From contig CAKRLC010000068.1 of assembly GCA_934358955.1 (NCBI GenBank), positions 1-14,500 of the forward strand: a stretch of DNA of 14,500 nt, in the 5' to 3' direction. The position numbers were made by a program, and so were the translations under genes. The stretch is from an uncultured Roseburia sp. Lineage in GTDB: Bacteria > Bacillota > Clostridia > Lachnospirales > Lachnospiraceae. Shown in pieces: positions 6,781 through 14,220 of this stretch. Positions within the stretch are counted from its first letter, which is position 1. Each line of letters begins with the position of its first letter. Below the pieces are notes generated by a model. That model was given only the letters and a program-made list of their open reading frames with translations, ran no database searches and was not told the DNA's origin.

Positions 6781-7824
6781 TCACTGAAATCTCTGATATT
6801 GTTCTATTTCAAAATCGCCAAAGGTTGCACCGGTTTCATACAGTGTCAATGCCATATCCAATAAAGAAAACATCATTACTGCGCCGGTTCCTTCACCTAA
6901 TGCCAGTCCGGCTTCGATCACCGGCTTAAGCCCAAGCGCCTCCATCAGCAATGCCGATGCCGGTTCTTTTCCTTTGTGGGACGGAATAACATATTCTTTT
7001 GTTCCAGGGCAAAGCCGCTCCGCTGTAAGCGCAGCCACTGCACTGATCACGCCGTCTGCAACGATCGGCATATGGTATTTTGCCCCGCCTAAAAATACTC
7101 CGCAAAGCCCTGCAATGTCGAGTCCTCCGACAGAGCACAAAATCCTCATTGGTTCATTTTGCTGAAGCTGGTATTTTTCCAGCGCCTCTGCAATAACCTC
7201 TGTCTTTCTTGCAAGCCCGGCATCACTCAGCCCTGCACCGCGTCCGACTACCGTCTTTGGCGCTGCCCCAAGCAAAGCCGCCGCCATCGCAGCACTTGTC
7301 GTTGTATTTCCGATTCCCATTTCTCCGGTTCCAAGCAATGTATACCCAGCCGCCTTGCACTCTTTCACCAGCTCCATGCCGGTTTCAATGGCCTGTAATG
7401 CTTCTGCTTCGGTCATTGCCGGTTCTTTCAAAAAATCTTTTGTTCCTTTTTTGACTTTCCGGTCAAGAACTCCCGGAAATCCATGATCTGCGCACACACC
7501 GATATCCACCGGTATCACATCTGCGCCGACTGCCTTTGCCATTTTACAGACGGATGTATTTCTTTTTCCAAGATTTTCCGTCACCGCCGCCGTCACTTCC
7601 TGCCCGGACTGGCTGATGCCTTCTGCGACCACCCCGTTGTCTGCACACATGACGATCACTGCTTTTTTCTGAATATCGATTTTTGGCGATCCAAGGATCG
7701 CACCAATCCTCGCAGAAAATCCTTCAAATGCGCCAAGTCCATCTAACGGCTTTGCAACTCGATCCCAGTTTTTCTGAATCTCCTGCTCTATGTTCTTATC
7801 CGGTAACTCTATTTCAAACATCAT
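6781..7824 (-). CDS. cobT: CobT, nicotinate-nucleotide:base phosphoribosyltransferase
   Basis: 347 residues, normal for CobT. It moves phosphoribose from nicotinate mononucleotide to the lower-ligand base (such as dimethylbenzimidazole or another benzimidazole or purine), giving alpha-ribazole phosphate. Diagnostic stretches are KPLDGLGAFE near residues 27-36, VMCADNGVVAEGISQSG, GTGEMGIGNTTTSAA, a VGRGAGLSDAGL segment, and LGEGTGAVMMFSLLDMA, whose Glu is the family's catalytic base. An ATG-ATG pair starts the frame; GAAGGA abuts the first, so the second (7821) may be used. It lies 32 bp after cbiP. No bluB or bza genes for base synthesis are seen here, so the lower ligand cannot be told from this window. 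Confidence 0.96.
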   Translation of the reverse strand: MMFEIELPDKNIEQEIQKNWDRVAKPLDGLGAFEGFSARIGAILGSPKIDIQKKAVIVMCADNGVVAEGISQSGQEVTAAVTENLGKRNTSVCKMAKAVGADVIPVDIGVCADHGFPGVLDRKVKKGTKDFLKEPAMTEAEALQAIETGMELVKECKAAGYTLLGTGEMGIGNTTTSAAMAAALLGAAPKTVVGRGAGLSDAGLARKTEVIAEALEKYQLQQNEPMRILCSVGGLDIAGLCGVFLGGAKYHMPIVADGVISAVAALTAERLCPGTKEYVIPSHKGKEPASALLMEALGLKPVIEAGLALGEGTGAVMMFSLLDMALTLYETGATFGDFEIEQYQRFQ

Positions 7825-7856
7825 TCCTTCTTTTTTCTATGCCTCCATGCTGTCCT

Positions 7857-9398
7857 TTAAAATGCGGCTTCCCGAAGCATTGCATACACTGCTTCCATAT
7901 CTAAAGATGCCCTCAGCCCGTCCGCCAGCTTATCATACTGAAGCTCCTTAAACTGTTCATAATCCATCATTTCGGATGTATCAAGAACGATTCCTTTTCG
8001 CTCTGCCAAAATACCGATCAGCGTCTCTGCCACGGTTCCCTCATCGAAAATCCCATGTACATACGTTCCATAGACATTCCCGGAACATGCGCCATCCGGT
8101 TTTTTTCCTTCTTTTGTGAGTTCATTCCTGATGCAGCACACGGGACTGTTTTCTTTGCTGCCCTCTTTGTTATCTATTCTGGCTTTTCCTGCATCTACCG
8201 TATTTCCCATATGTATCTCATAACCGCTTATGCTCTGACCGGATAAACCTGAGAGCACTCCCGGTAATTTGCCAAAGCTTCCTGTTACCTGCGTCCTTGT
8301 TTTTTCCTGTCCAAGCTCTGTCTTCACCGATAGCAGTTCCATACCTGTCATACTTCCGCCGGACTCTACCTGGTACGGATCACTGATCTGCATTCCTAAC
8401 ATCTGATAGCCGCCGCAGATTCCAAAAATCAATGTATGCTCTGCTTTTTTCTTGATCAATGCTTCCAGACCATTTTCCCGCATCCATTTCAGATCCACCA
8501 TTGTGTTTTTGCTTCCCGGAAGGACGATCATATCCGGGTGATGAAGATCCTTCGGATGCTCCACATACCGCACAGAAACGTCCTCCATCTGTTCTAAAAC
8601 AGACAGATCCGTAAAATTTGAAATCCGCGGATAACGGATCACCGCGATATCGATCAGCCCCTCTTTTTGGCGGTCAAACCGGCTGCTCAAGCTGTCCTCA
8701 TCGTCAATGGAAAGCTCCATATAAGGCACGACACCTACCACTGGCACATGTGTACGTTCTTCTAACATCACAACACCCGGATCTAAAATTGTCTTATCTC
8801 CACGGAATTTGTTAATGATCAGTCCTTTTATCCGTTCTTTCTCTGACCCTTCCAAAAGCATAAGCGTTCCGAGAAGCTGTGCGAACACACCTCCCCTGTC
8901 AATATCTCCTGCCAGTAACACCGGGGCATCCACAAGCTCTGCAAGCCCCATATTTACAATATCATTTTCCTTCAGATTGATCTCTGCCGGGCTTCCTGCA
9001 CCCTCGATCACAATGATGTCGTTCTCCTGCTCTAACTTTTGAAATGCCTTTTTGATTTCCGGGATCAGCTGCTTTTTATAAGCAAAATAATCCTTCGCAC
9101 TCATATTTCCAAGCACTTCACCGTTGACGATCACCTGGGAACCCACATGCGTCGTCGGCTTTAACAGGATCGGATTCATCGCAACAACCGGCTCCGTCCC
9201 GGCTGCCTCTGCCTGCATGACCTGTGCACGTCCCATTTCCAGACCTTCCTTCGTGATATACGAATTTAACGCCATATTCTGGGATTTAAACGGTGCCACC
9301 CGATAGCCGTCCTGTTTAAAGATCCGGCAGAGACCTGCTACGAGCAGGCTTTTTCCTGCATTTGACATTGTTCCCTGCACCATGATCACTTTTGCCAT
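7857..9398 (-). CDS. cbiP: CbiP/CobQ, adenosylcobyric acid synthase (glutamine-hydrolysing)
   Basis: 513 residues, typical length. It amidates side chains b, d, e and g of adenosylcobyrinic a,c-diamide using glutamine and ATP. The N-terminal dethiobiotin-synthetase-like domain has the modified P-loop GTMSNAGKS (residues 9-17), [11 protein letters not shown], and [13 protein letters not shown]. The C-terminal triad-type glutamine amidotransferase domain has VLPGSKNT, the nucleophile Cys328 in [11 protein letters not shown], and His448 in [12 protein letters not shown] lysine-rich stretch around residues 410-435 is an insert before the catalytic His. The start overlaps the ATPase gene by 13 bp, with GGAG about 8 nt upstream. 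It is the first biosynthetic gene after the transport genes, so import and synthesis share a transcript. Confidence 0.97.
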   Translation of the reverse strand: MAKVIMVQGTMSNAGKSLLVAGLCRIFKQDGYRVAPFKSQNMALNSYITKEGLEMGRAQVMQAEAAGTEPVVAMNPILLKPTTHVGSQVIVNGEVLGNMSAKDYFAYKKQLIPEIKKAFQKLEQENDIIVIEGAGSPAEINLKENDIVNMGLAELVDAPVLLAGDIDRGGVFAQLLGTLMLLEGSEKERIKGLIINKFRGDKTILDPGVVMLEERTHVPVVGVVPYMELSIDDEDSLSSRFDRQKEGLIDIAVIRYPRISNFTDLSVLEQMEDVSVRYVEHPKDLHHPDMIVLPGSKNTMVDLKWMRENGLEALIKKKAEHTLIFGICGGYQMLGMQISDPYQVESGGSMTGMELLSVKTELGQEKTRTQVTGSFGKLPGVLSGLSGQSISGYEIHMGNTVDAGKARIDNKEGSKENSPVCCIRNELTKEGKKPDGACSGNVYGTYVHGIFDEGTVAETLIGILAERKGIVLDTSEMMDYEQFKELQYDKLADGLRASLDMEAVYAMLREAAF

Positions 9399-10498
9399 CT
9401 TTCTATCTCCATTCCCGCTTCCTCTGCATCCAAAAGAAGCTGTCTGTTTAACTCATTTACTACACCAAATGTTGTCTGGCAGCAGATCACCTGCTTACAC
9501 GACAGCATCACCTGCTTTGCCTCTTCATAATGCTGCACTGTAAAATTCTGATAGGCTTCTTCCGCGATCACACGCACTGCAAGCGCTCTTGCCGGCGCAT
9601 AATCCACATCGTTTTCACCGAGGATCCCGGCTGCAAACGGAATGCCCTTCCGCTGAAGATGCCGGAATAAAAAGCTTCCGGTTCCATTTCCTGCAATGAC
9701 AAACACCTCCGGTGTCCCGTCACACCGCTTCAGCTCTACAGATCCGTTTTCCTCATGAAAGGTTCCCTCTGTGATCCCATAAAGCTGATCCACAAAGCCC
9801 TTTGTAAAAATCTCCTCCGGTGTTCCAAACTGCTCGATCTGATCTCCTTTGACGCAGACGATCTTATCTGATACCCGTTCTGCAAGATCTAATTCGTGCA
9901 GTGACATCAGCACGCCGATTTTTCTGCTTCGCGTCATGTCCTGCAGCATGGATAAAAATTCCAGTTTATATTTCACATCCAGATACGAGGTTGGCTCATC
10001 TAAAACCAGAATTTCCGGTTCCTGGCACAATGCCTTCGCTAAGAGCACTCTCTGCTTCTGTCCGTCACTTAAGCTCATAAAATTCCGGTTTCCAAGCTCT
10101 GTGATCCGGATCTGTTCCATGCATCTTTTTATGATCTTATCATCTTCCGGCGTCAAAAACCCAAGTCCTCCGGTATACGGATATCGCCCCATTGCCACAA
10201 CATCCTCCACCGTCATAAGCTCCGGTGTGATCCGTTCTGTAAAGACGATCGACATTTTCTTTGCCAGCTCTTTTTCAGAAAGCTTTGTAAGCGGCGTTTC
10301 TTCGATATAAGTAGTGCCGCCGATCTCGCGAAGCTGCTTCGCTATTGTTTTTAAAATCGTGGATTTTCCGGCGCCGTTTGGTCCGATCAATGTCACGATT
10401 TCTCCTGCTTTTAAAGAAATCCCAATATTTTTTATTAATTCTTTTCCGTGATATCCGACGGACAGTCCCGCCGTATGTAAAATCGTTTTTTCTTCCAT
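9386..10498 (-). CDS. btuD: BtuD-type ABC transporter ATPase with an extra C-terminal domain
   Basis: 370 residues. Residues 1-240 are an ABC ATPase of the iron-siderophore/B12 importer class: Walker A GPNGAGKS (39-46), signature LSDGQKQR (143-150, with D for the usual first G), Walker B ILVLDEP (163-169), and switch His201. About 125 further residues (245-370) follow, with a strand plus glycine-rich turn [12 protein letters not shown] and then [22 protein letters not shown]. That domain looks like a small alpha/beta fold; I cannot name it. The start is the ATG at 10498 (GGAAGCGG 5 nt upstream), preferred over a TTG 15 bases earlier. It sits 23 bp after the permease gene and overlaps cbiP by 13 bp. 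It should power corrinoid uptake at the inner face of the membrane. Confidence 0.88.
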   Translation of the reverse strand: MEEKTILHTAGLSVGYHGKELIKNIGISLKAGEIVTLIGPNGAGKSTILKTIAKQLREIGGTTYIEETPLTKLSEKELAKKMSIVFTERITPELMTVEDVVAMGRYPYTGGLGFLTPEDDKIIKRCMEQIRITELGNRNFMSLSDGQKQRVLLAKALCQEPEILVLDEPTSYLDVKYKLEFLSMLQDMTRSRKIGVLMSLHELDLAERVSDKIVCVKGDQIEQFGTPEEIFTKGFVDQLYGITEGTFHEENGSVELKRCDGTPEVFVIAGNGTGSFLFRHLQRKGIPFAAGILGENDVDYAPARALAVRVIAEEAYQNFTVQHYEEAKQVMLSCKQVICCQTTFGVVNELNRQLLLDAEEAGMEIERWQK

Positions 10499-10521
10499 TT
10501 TTTCCGCTTCCAAATCACACC

Positions 10522-11556
10522 CTACATTCTGCGCTTATTCTGCTGGAGCATCACAGCGATCATTACCGGTGCCCCGAAAATGGCTGTCACAGTACTGATG
10601 CTCATCTCGGTCGGTGCAAACAGCATCCGCGCTAACAGATCGCAGAACATACAAAATACTGCCCCGCCAAGAAAGCACGCCGGGATCATCACGATCGGCT
10701 TTGCTGTCTGAAATAACTTCTTAATCATCTGCGGAACTGCGATCCCGACAAAAGATACCGGTCCTGCAAACGCTGTCACGACTGCCGAAAGAATGCTTGA
10801 TAAAATAACGAGCAGTACCCTAAACAGCCTGATATTGACTCCCATATTTTTTGCATACGTCTCGCCTAACTGATAGGCTTCCATCGGTTTTGACAGAAAA
10901 AAGGTAAAAAGGCCGGTAACTGCCACTACCGCAGCGATCGTTCCCACGTTCTCCCAGGTGATGCCGGAAAAGCTTCCCATTGACCAGTTATGCAGATTGA
11001 CAATCTCCGAATCTTCCGCAAAGGTCACCAGAAAATCAGTAACCGCTGAACAGATATAGCCGATCATCACACCGATCAGCACCAGAAAAGACATATTCTG
11101 CACGCGCGGTGACATTAAAAGCACACAAAACATAGACATCATCGAACCTAAAAAGGCTGCTGTGATCAGGTCAACGGAGCTTAAGCTTCTTGAAAATTTT
11201 AAAAACACGATCATAACGACCGCCACAAATAATTTTGCCCCGGAAGAAATTCCAAGAACAAAAGGACCGGCAATCGGATTATGAAAAAATGTCTGTAACA
11301 GATACCCGGACAGCGCTAAAGCTCCGCCAAGCAGGATGGCCGCCAGCGTTCTTGGAATCCGGATCTGAAACAAAATCGTCGCATACAGTTCATCCTGCTC
11401 CCCGCACAGCTGTCTCCATATATCCTCCAGCGAAATCGTGACACTTCCGACACAGACGCTGATGATAAAAAAAAGTACAAGCATGGCAAGAAGCACACCA
11501 AAGCAGATTCCATATTTTATTTTTCTATTGCAGCCTGTACATATAGCTAAGTTCAT
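10522..11556 (-). CDS. btuC: BtuC-type ABC transporter permease (FecCD family)
   Basis: 344 residues, typical for the family, with about ten hydrophobic spans. Recognisable motifs are IPRTLAAILLGGALALSGYLLQTFFHNPIA near the N-terminal third, the LGISSGAK loop, and AFAGPVSFVGIAVP followed by a membrane-proximal coupling region in the C-terminal third. It forms the membrane channel of a type II importer together with the lipoprotein and ATPase encoded on either side. The first possible ATG (11562) touches the GGAGG and cannot be used, so the ATG at 11556, 6 nt from GGAGG, is chosen. The start overlaps the lipoprotein gene by 32 bp. FecCD permeases also serve haem and siderophores; the corrinoid assignment rests on the surrounding genes. 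Confidence 0.92.
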   Translation of the reverse strand: MNLAICTGCNRKIKYGICFGVLLAMLVLFFIISVCVGSVTISLEDIWRQLCGEQDELYATILFQIRIPRTLAAILLGGALALSGYLLQTFFHNPIAGPFVLGISSGAKLFVAVVMIVFLKFSRSLSSVDLITAAFLGSMMSMFCVLLMSPRVQNMSFLVLIGVMIGYICSAVTDFLVTFAEDSEIVNLHNWSMGSFSGITWENVGTIAAVVAVTGLFTFFLSKPMEAYQLGETYAKNMGVNIRLFRVLLVILSSILSAVVTAFAGPVSFVGIAVPQMIKKLFQTAKPIVMIPACFLGGAVFCMFCDLLARMLFAPTEMSISTVTAIFGAPVMIAVMLQQNKRRM

Positions 11557-12679
11557 CCGCATCCTCCAACGTCAGCATCTTATGAAAATCCCCGATAATG
11601 CTTCCCGCATCCATCGTATCCTGATAAAGGTTCTTTCCGATACACCATACATTTCCACTCTGCACAGCCTTAAAATTTGCAAAAAGACTGCTTTTTGCCA
11701 GCAGATCATCCAGTGTATCAAGCTTTCCATCGATCGTACTGTTATAGACAAGATAATCTGCATCCTTCGCCTGTGCATAAAATTCTTCCATCTGCATATT
11801 GACACTGGATGCCGCATTGTCCTCACCCTTTAAATTTTCAAAAATATAGTTTCCACCGGCCAGGCTGATCATTTTCGGAACATAATCATTGCTCTTTCGT
11901 ACACTGACTGTTCCTGCTGTTGTGACATAAAAAAATGCGACTGTTTTTCCGGTATTTTCTGTATCAGAAAGCTCTTCTACATAGTGTTTCTGTTCTTCAA
12001 ATGCTTTTTCTGCTGCTTCTTCCTTTCCGGTCAGCACCCCGTAAAGCTTCACCCACTCTGTCCTGCCAAGCGGACTAGATTCATAGCTGGAATGGTCCAC
12101 CAGAACCGGGATGCCAAAGGATTCCAGATTTTCTTTTACTTCCGGTGCATGCCCGATCATCGTAGACTCGATGGCAAGCTCACAGTTTTTTGAACAGATC
12201 AGTTCATAATCCGGTGCATTATACTTTCCTGCATACAAAATCCTGCCACTTTCCATTGCCTCTTTTGCTTCCGGGATCTCCCACCGGTCTTCGCTTAATC
12301 CAGACAGACAGATCTGATCAAGTGCATCGATACTGCAAAACATATCCATTGTAGCGGAAGCGACCAGATAAATGTTCGATACCGGGGCATTTAAGACCGT
12401 AATATCTTCTTCCAGATCCGCAGGGACCTCCTGATGTTCTGTATTCAGTAAAAAACGGCTTCCATCCGCTATGGACACCAGTGTAAATCCATCCTTATAA
12501 TAATCGACTGCAAATTCCGTCGCATAATCTAACTGCATACTCTCTTCATAGGTCAATTCACTGCTGATCGTATGGTCGCCTCTGTTCCAGGAATCCGCTT
12601 CCTTTCCACATCCTGCTGCTATCAGCAGAAAAAGCATCCCCATACAAAGTGTCATACTAATTCTTTTTATCTCTTTCAT
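11525..12679 (-). CDS. btuF: BtuF-like substrate-binding lipoprotein
   Basis: 384 residues. A lipoprotein signal (hydrophobic MLFLLIAAGC, lipidated Cys24) is followed by a periplasmic-binding-protein-like domain of the vitamin B12/iron-siderophore class (class III). Features include VYLVASATMDMFCSIDALDQICLSG-like beta-alpha units in the first lobe and LAGGNYIFENLKG in the second, with the long linking helix AAEKAFEEQKHYVEEL between. It should capture extracellular corrinoid and deliver it to BtuC. The frame can be read from a TTG nine codons earlier, but AGGAAAG stands 8 nt before ATG 12679. A 169-bp gap with a repeat-family hairpin separates it from the upstream NEAT-like gene. The ligand is inferred from the cluster, not visible in the sequence. 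Confidence 0.87.
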   Translation of the reverse strand: MKEIKRISMTLCMGMLFLLIAAGCGKEADSWNRGDHTISSELTYEESMQLDYATEFAVDYYKDGFTLVSIADGSRFLLNTEHQEVPADLEEDITVLNAPVSNIYLVASATMDMFCSIDALDQICLSGLSEDRWEIPEAKEAMESGRILYAGKYNAPDYELICSKNCELAIESTMIGHAPEVKENLESFGIPVLVDHSSYESSPLGRTEWVKLYGVLTGKEEAAEKAFEEQKHYVEELSDTENTGKTVAFFYVTTAGTVSVRKSNDYVPKMISLAGGNYIFENLKGEDNAASSVNMQMEEFYAQAKDADYLVYNSTIDGKLDTLDDLLAKSSLFANFKAVQSGNVWCIGKNLYQDTMDAGSIIGDFHKMLTLEDADELSYMYRLQ

Positions 12680-12728
12680 CTCAAGTTCTTTCCTATTATA
12701 AATCAAGGTTTCAAAAAATCTGTTTTTA

Positions 12729-12795
12729 CGTTTATGTCAACAGCTTGCACAAAAAGAAAGATTCCAGGTTTCATTGTGCAAGCTTACTATAAACG
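12729..12795. repeat. Core-less hairpin relative of the palindrome family
   Basis: An 11-bp perfect stem AGCTTGCACAA (12742-12752) pairs with 12774-12784 around a 21-nt loop, and CGTTTA (12729-12734) pairs with TAAACG (12790-12795) outside it. The stem and loop (TTGCACAAAAA ... ATTCCAGGTTTCATTGTGCAA) match the ends of the 107-bp core joined tail to head. No T-run follows on either strand, so it is not an obvious terminator. It lies between the NEAT-like gene and btuF. Confidence 0.7.
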
Positions 12796-12848
12796 TTATG
12801 AAATAGATTTCAGACATCTGAATCTGGATATATTGTTATATTGTTATT

Positions 12849-13433
12849 TTATGATAATAGATTCTTTTTTTGTTTTTCTTTTTTATAGATGAGCAAACCT
12901 GCAAATCCCACACAGATCACCCCTGCCGCATAGAAAACGGCAACAATCTCCATTGGCTTTTCTTCTCTTTTTTCCAGGGATGCGGTATCCAGAAAAATGG
13001 TATACTCGATCTCATGTGGTACACTCATCGCTGTCGTATCTGCGGTCACTGCGATCTCACTGTCAAAGGCTGTCACAGGAAGTTCAAATACCGAATTCCC
13101 TTCTGTATTGACCGGAAGGTAGGTTTCACCATCCAAAATCATGTAATCATAGTAGGGACTGCTCCACTCGATTTTTATGGCTGCTTTCTTCTCCTGCACC
13201 TGCATCTTAGTCGGCGTTGTAACAGAAGCTCTGCCACTGCCTCCGGATAACTGCACCTCTATCTCATAGGTTCCATCCGGCAGATCTGTCTCTGTTGCCC
13301 GTTCCCATACTGCCGCATCAATCTGGTCTGACTCTACCTCTTTGGCAAAAACAGGCTGTGCGCTTCCCGCCAGAAGTACTGCTGCAAGCAGCATTACTAT
13401 GCTTTTCATTTTGATTGTGTTTCTCTTTTTCAT
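12849..13433 (-). CDS. Secreted, membrane-anchored NEAT-like protein
   Basis: 194 residues. A signal peptide (KKRNTIKMKS, then a hydrophobic IVMLLAAVLLAGSA run, probable cleavage after VFA) leads a domain of about 125 residues. A C-terminal transmembrane helix (IVAVFYAAGVICVGFAGLLIY) and a Lys-rich cytoplasmic tail follow. The ectodomain opens with DGTYEIEVQLSGGSGRAS and has alternating strands with SPYYDYMILDGETY. This pattern resembles the immunoglobulin-like NEAT fold that binds haem or related tetrapyrroles in Firmicutes. The match is by eye and not certain. Start 13433 is chosen (GGAGAG about 8 nt upstream, true signal-peptide start) over an ATG 21 codons earlier. Placed just before btuFCD, it could pass corrinoid from the surface to the lipoprotein; that role is inference. 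Confidence 0.6.
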   Translation of the reverse strand: MKKRNTIKMKSIVMLLAAVLLAGSAQPVFAKEVESDQIDAAVWERATETDLPDGTYEIEVQLSGGSGRASVTTPTKMQVQEKKAAIKIEWSSPYYDYMILDGETYLPVNTEGNSVFELPVTAFDSEIAVTADTTAMSVPHEIEYTIFLDTASLEKREEKPMEIVAVFYAAGVICVGFAGLLIYKKEKQKKNLLS

Positions 13434-13473
13434 ATCATTTTCTCTCCACTTTTTCCCAGGACTCAGTCGGTAA

Positions 13474-13680
13474 CAGGGCTGCTTAAATATTGACATCCGT
13501 AGATTTGGAAAACAAATCGTTCAGGTTTCTCTTTTGTGCAATGGAGATGAGACTCATGGATCGTGGAAGCCTCTGCTGAACGCGATCCACGTCTTCAGAG
13601 GCTCATCGGAATGCTTTGCACAATGAAACTTGAACAATTTGTTTTCCAAATTTACAAATTCAAGCTTCCATGCAGCCCTG
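13474..13680. repeat. 207-bp imperfect palindrome around core copy 2
   Basis: CAGGGCTGC at 13474-13482 is mirrored at 13672-13680. After a 16-base unlike stretch on both sides, arms 13499-13528 and 13625-13654 are reverse complements in 27 of 30 positions, the three differences being transitions. The centre is the 107-bp core at 13523-13629, in minus orientation and opposite to copy 1. The arm sequence is unlike that of the 2963-3318 palindrome. It lies between the terminator at 13697-13740 and the NEAT-like gene; no convincing promoter was seen in it. Confidence 0.85.
13523..13629 (-). repeat. 107-bp conserved core, copy 2, with interleaved inverted repeats
   Basis: Minus-strand copy of the core at 3087-3193, same length without gaps, 100 of 107 identical. 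The outer pair reads GATGAG/CTCATC here against GATAAG/CTTATC in copy 1. Stem B carries GGATCG/CGATCC against GAATCG/CGATTC. Both pairs are preserved by double changes. One further change in stem B (equivalent to 3134) breaks a pair here. Confidence 0.8.
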
Positions 13681-13696
13681 CCACCACTCAAAATTT

Positions 13697-13740
13697 TGCA
13701 AAGAAAAAGCGCTTCTTAATATATAATATAAAGAACCGCT
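13697..13740 (-). terminator. Intrinsic terminator after the 39-codon ORF
   Basis: Minus-strand hairpin: the 15-base arm 13740-13726 (AGCGGTTCTTTATAT) pairs with 13722-13708 with two mismatches around a 3-base loop. TTTTTCTTTGC (13707-13697) follows. It starts 22 bases after the stop of the 39-codon ORF. It would end the riboswitch transcript before the NEAT-like gene unless read through. Confidence 0.7.
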
Positions 13741-13762
13741 GTACTCTTACCCAATTTGAAAT

Positions 13763-13882
13763 TTACTTATTCTTCGACAAATCAACGTCAAAAATCTCTG
13801 CATGCTGCAGACAGATCAGACGCATCTTCACCAGTTTAAGCTTCCTATTCTCCTCATCCGTACAGCCAGTTACTCGTGGCAT
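13763..13882 (-). CDS. 39-residue protein under direct cobalamin riboswitch control (unrecognised)
   Basis: ATG at 13882, 38 further sense codons, TAA at 13765-13763. The peptide begins MPRVTGCTDEENRKL and ends AEIFDVDLSKNK; it has Cys7, Cys24 and His27, a basic first half and an acidic stretch near the end, with no signal peptide or membrane span. I do not recognise it. Length alone is not evidence, since a 39-codon open frame is common by chance. The support is positional: GAGG lies 5 nt before the ATG and is held in the riboswitch's regulatory hairpin, the frame starts right after that hairpin, and an intrinsic terminator follows the stop by 22 bases. No other start codon with a comparable site lies near. 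A non-coding leader that merely resembles a gene is the alternative. Confidence 0.6.
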   Translation of the reverse strand: MPRVTGCTDEENRKLKLVKMRLICLQHAEIFDVDLSKNK

Positions 13883-13900
13883 GGGAACCTCGCGGCTCCC
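13883..13900 (-). promoter_or_regulatory. Riboswitch expression-platform hairpin covering the ribosome binding site
   Basis: GGGAGCC (13900-13894), loop GCGA (13893-13890), GGTTCCC (13889-13883): a 7-bp stem with one G-U pair. GAGG (13891-13888), the likely Shine-Dalgarno of the 39-codon ORF, lies half in the loop and half in the stem. CGAG (13892-13889) is complementary to CTCG at 14005-14002 in the riboswitch's expected L5 loop. This fits the family's L5-L13 kissing interaction that hides the site when B12 is bound. Confidence 0.65.
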
Positions 13901-13910
13901 CGTACAACAA

Positions 13911-14080
13911 GCAGGCAGGTCTCCTGGCTTATAGATCTTCACGCATTGCCCTCTTCCCGGTCACCCAGTGAGTTCTGGCATGCATTCCCTAAATACAGTG
14001 ACGAGTTCGTACAGGATTCTCACCTGTTTCCCTTTTCACCAGATCCGGCAGCTGTTTCTTTCTGTCTATCTGACACCTGA
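13911..14080 (-). ncRNA. Cobalamin riboswitch (B12-binding leader RNA)
   Basis: On the minus strand the conserved blocks occur in order: AAAAGGGAA, CAGGTGAGAATCCTGTA, GTCACTGTA, TTTAGGGAATGCATGCCAG, ACTGGGTGACCGGGAAG, and the B12 box AGCCAGGAGACCTGCCT (13929-13913). This is the full adenosylcobalamin/cobalamin riboswitch layout (Rfam cobalamin family). The outer limits are approximate. It is read from the promoter at 14109-14137. A hairpin immediately downstream appears to be the expression platform and would repress translation in B12 excess. Confidence 0.95.
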
Positions 14081-14108
14081 TTGTTATGATATACACTTTT
14101 CTTTTTGA

Positions 14109-14137
14109 ACTATATCATATGCAAAAAAAAATAGCAA
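14109..14137 (-). promoter_or_regulatory. Sigma-A-type promoter for the riboswitch transcript
   Basis: Minus-strand -35 TTGCTA (14137-14132) and -10 TATAGT (14114-14109) are separated by 17 bp, with 4 of 6 and 5 of 6 matches to consensus. It lies between the DUF2325 terminator and the riboswitch, so transcription would begin near 14102. Confidence 0.6.
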
Positions 14138-14152
14138 TATTTCCTTATACCG

Positions 14153-14197
14153 CAAAAAAAGAACCGGGATCATACTGACATGTACTTTCCCGGTTCT
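14153..14197 (-). terminator. Intrinsic terminator after the DUF2325 gene
   Basis: Minus-strand stem AGAACCGGGA (14197-14188) pairs perfectly with TCCCGGTTCT (14169-14160) around an 18-nt loop, and the T-run continues to 14153. On the plus strand the hairpin is followed by CTGTTTTTG, so it could work weakly in that direction too. It separates DUF2325 from the B12 region. Confidence 0.9.
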
Positions 14198-14220
14198 CTG
14201 TTTTTGATTGTATAAAAATC

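Noticed and set aside
12736..12741. TTGACA (minus strand) as a -35 box for btuF, with TATAAT near 12690
   Set aside because: The two boxes are about 35 bp apart, the TATAAT overlaps the ribosome binding site region, and TTGACA lies in the repeat hairpin.
12729..12795. Hairpin as a terminator of the NEAT-like gene
   Set aside because: No T-run follows the stem on the minus strand, and the sequence belongs to the repeat family.
13434..13680. A promoter for the NEAT-like gene, for example TTGTTT with CAATAT near 13490-13515
   Set aside because: The -10 match is only about 3 of 6 and the boxes lie in the palindrome arm; too weak to list.
13563..14080. Plus-strand open frames across the riboswitch and core copy 2
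   Set aside because: They run antisense to a clear structured RNA and to the core repeat; such frames over cobalamin riboswitches are a familiar spurious translation.
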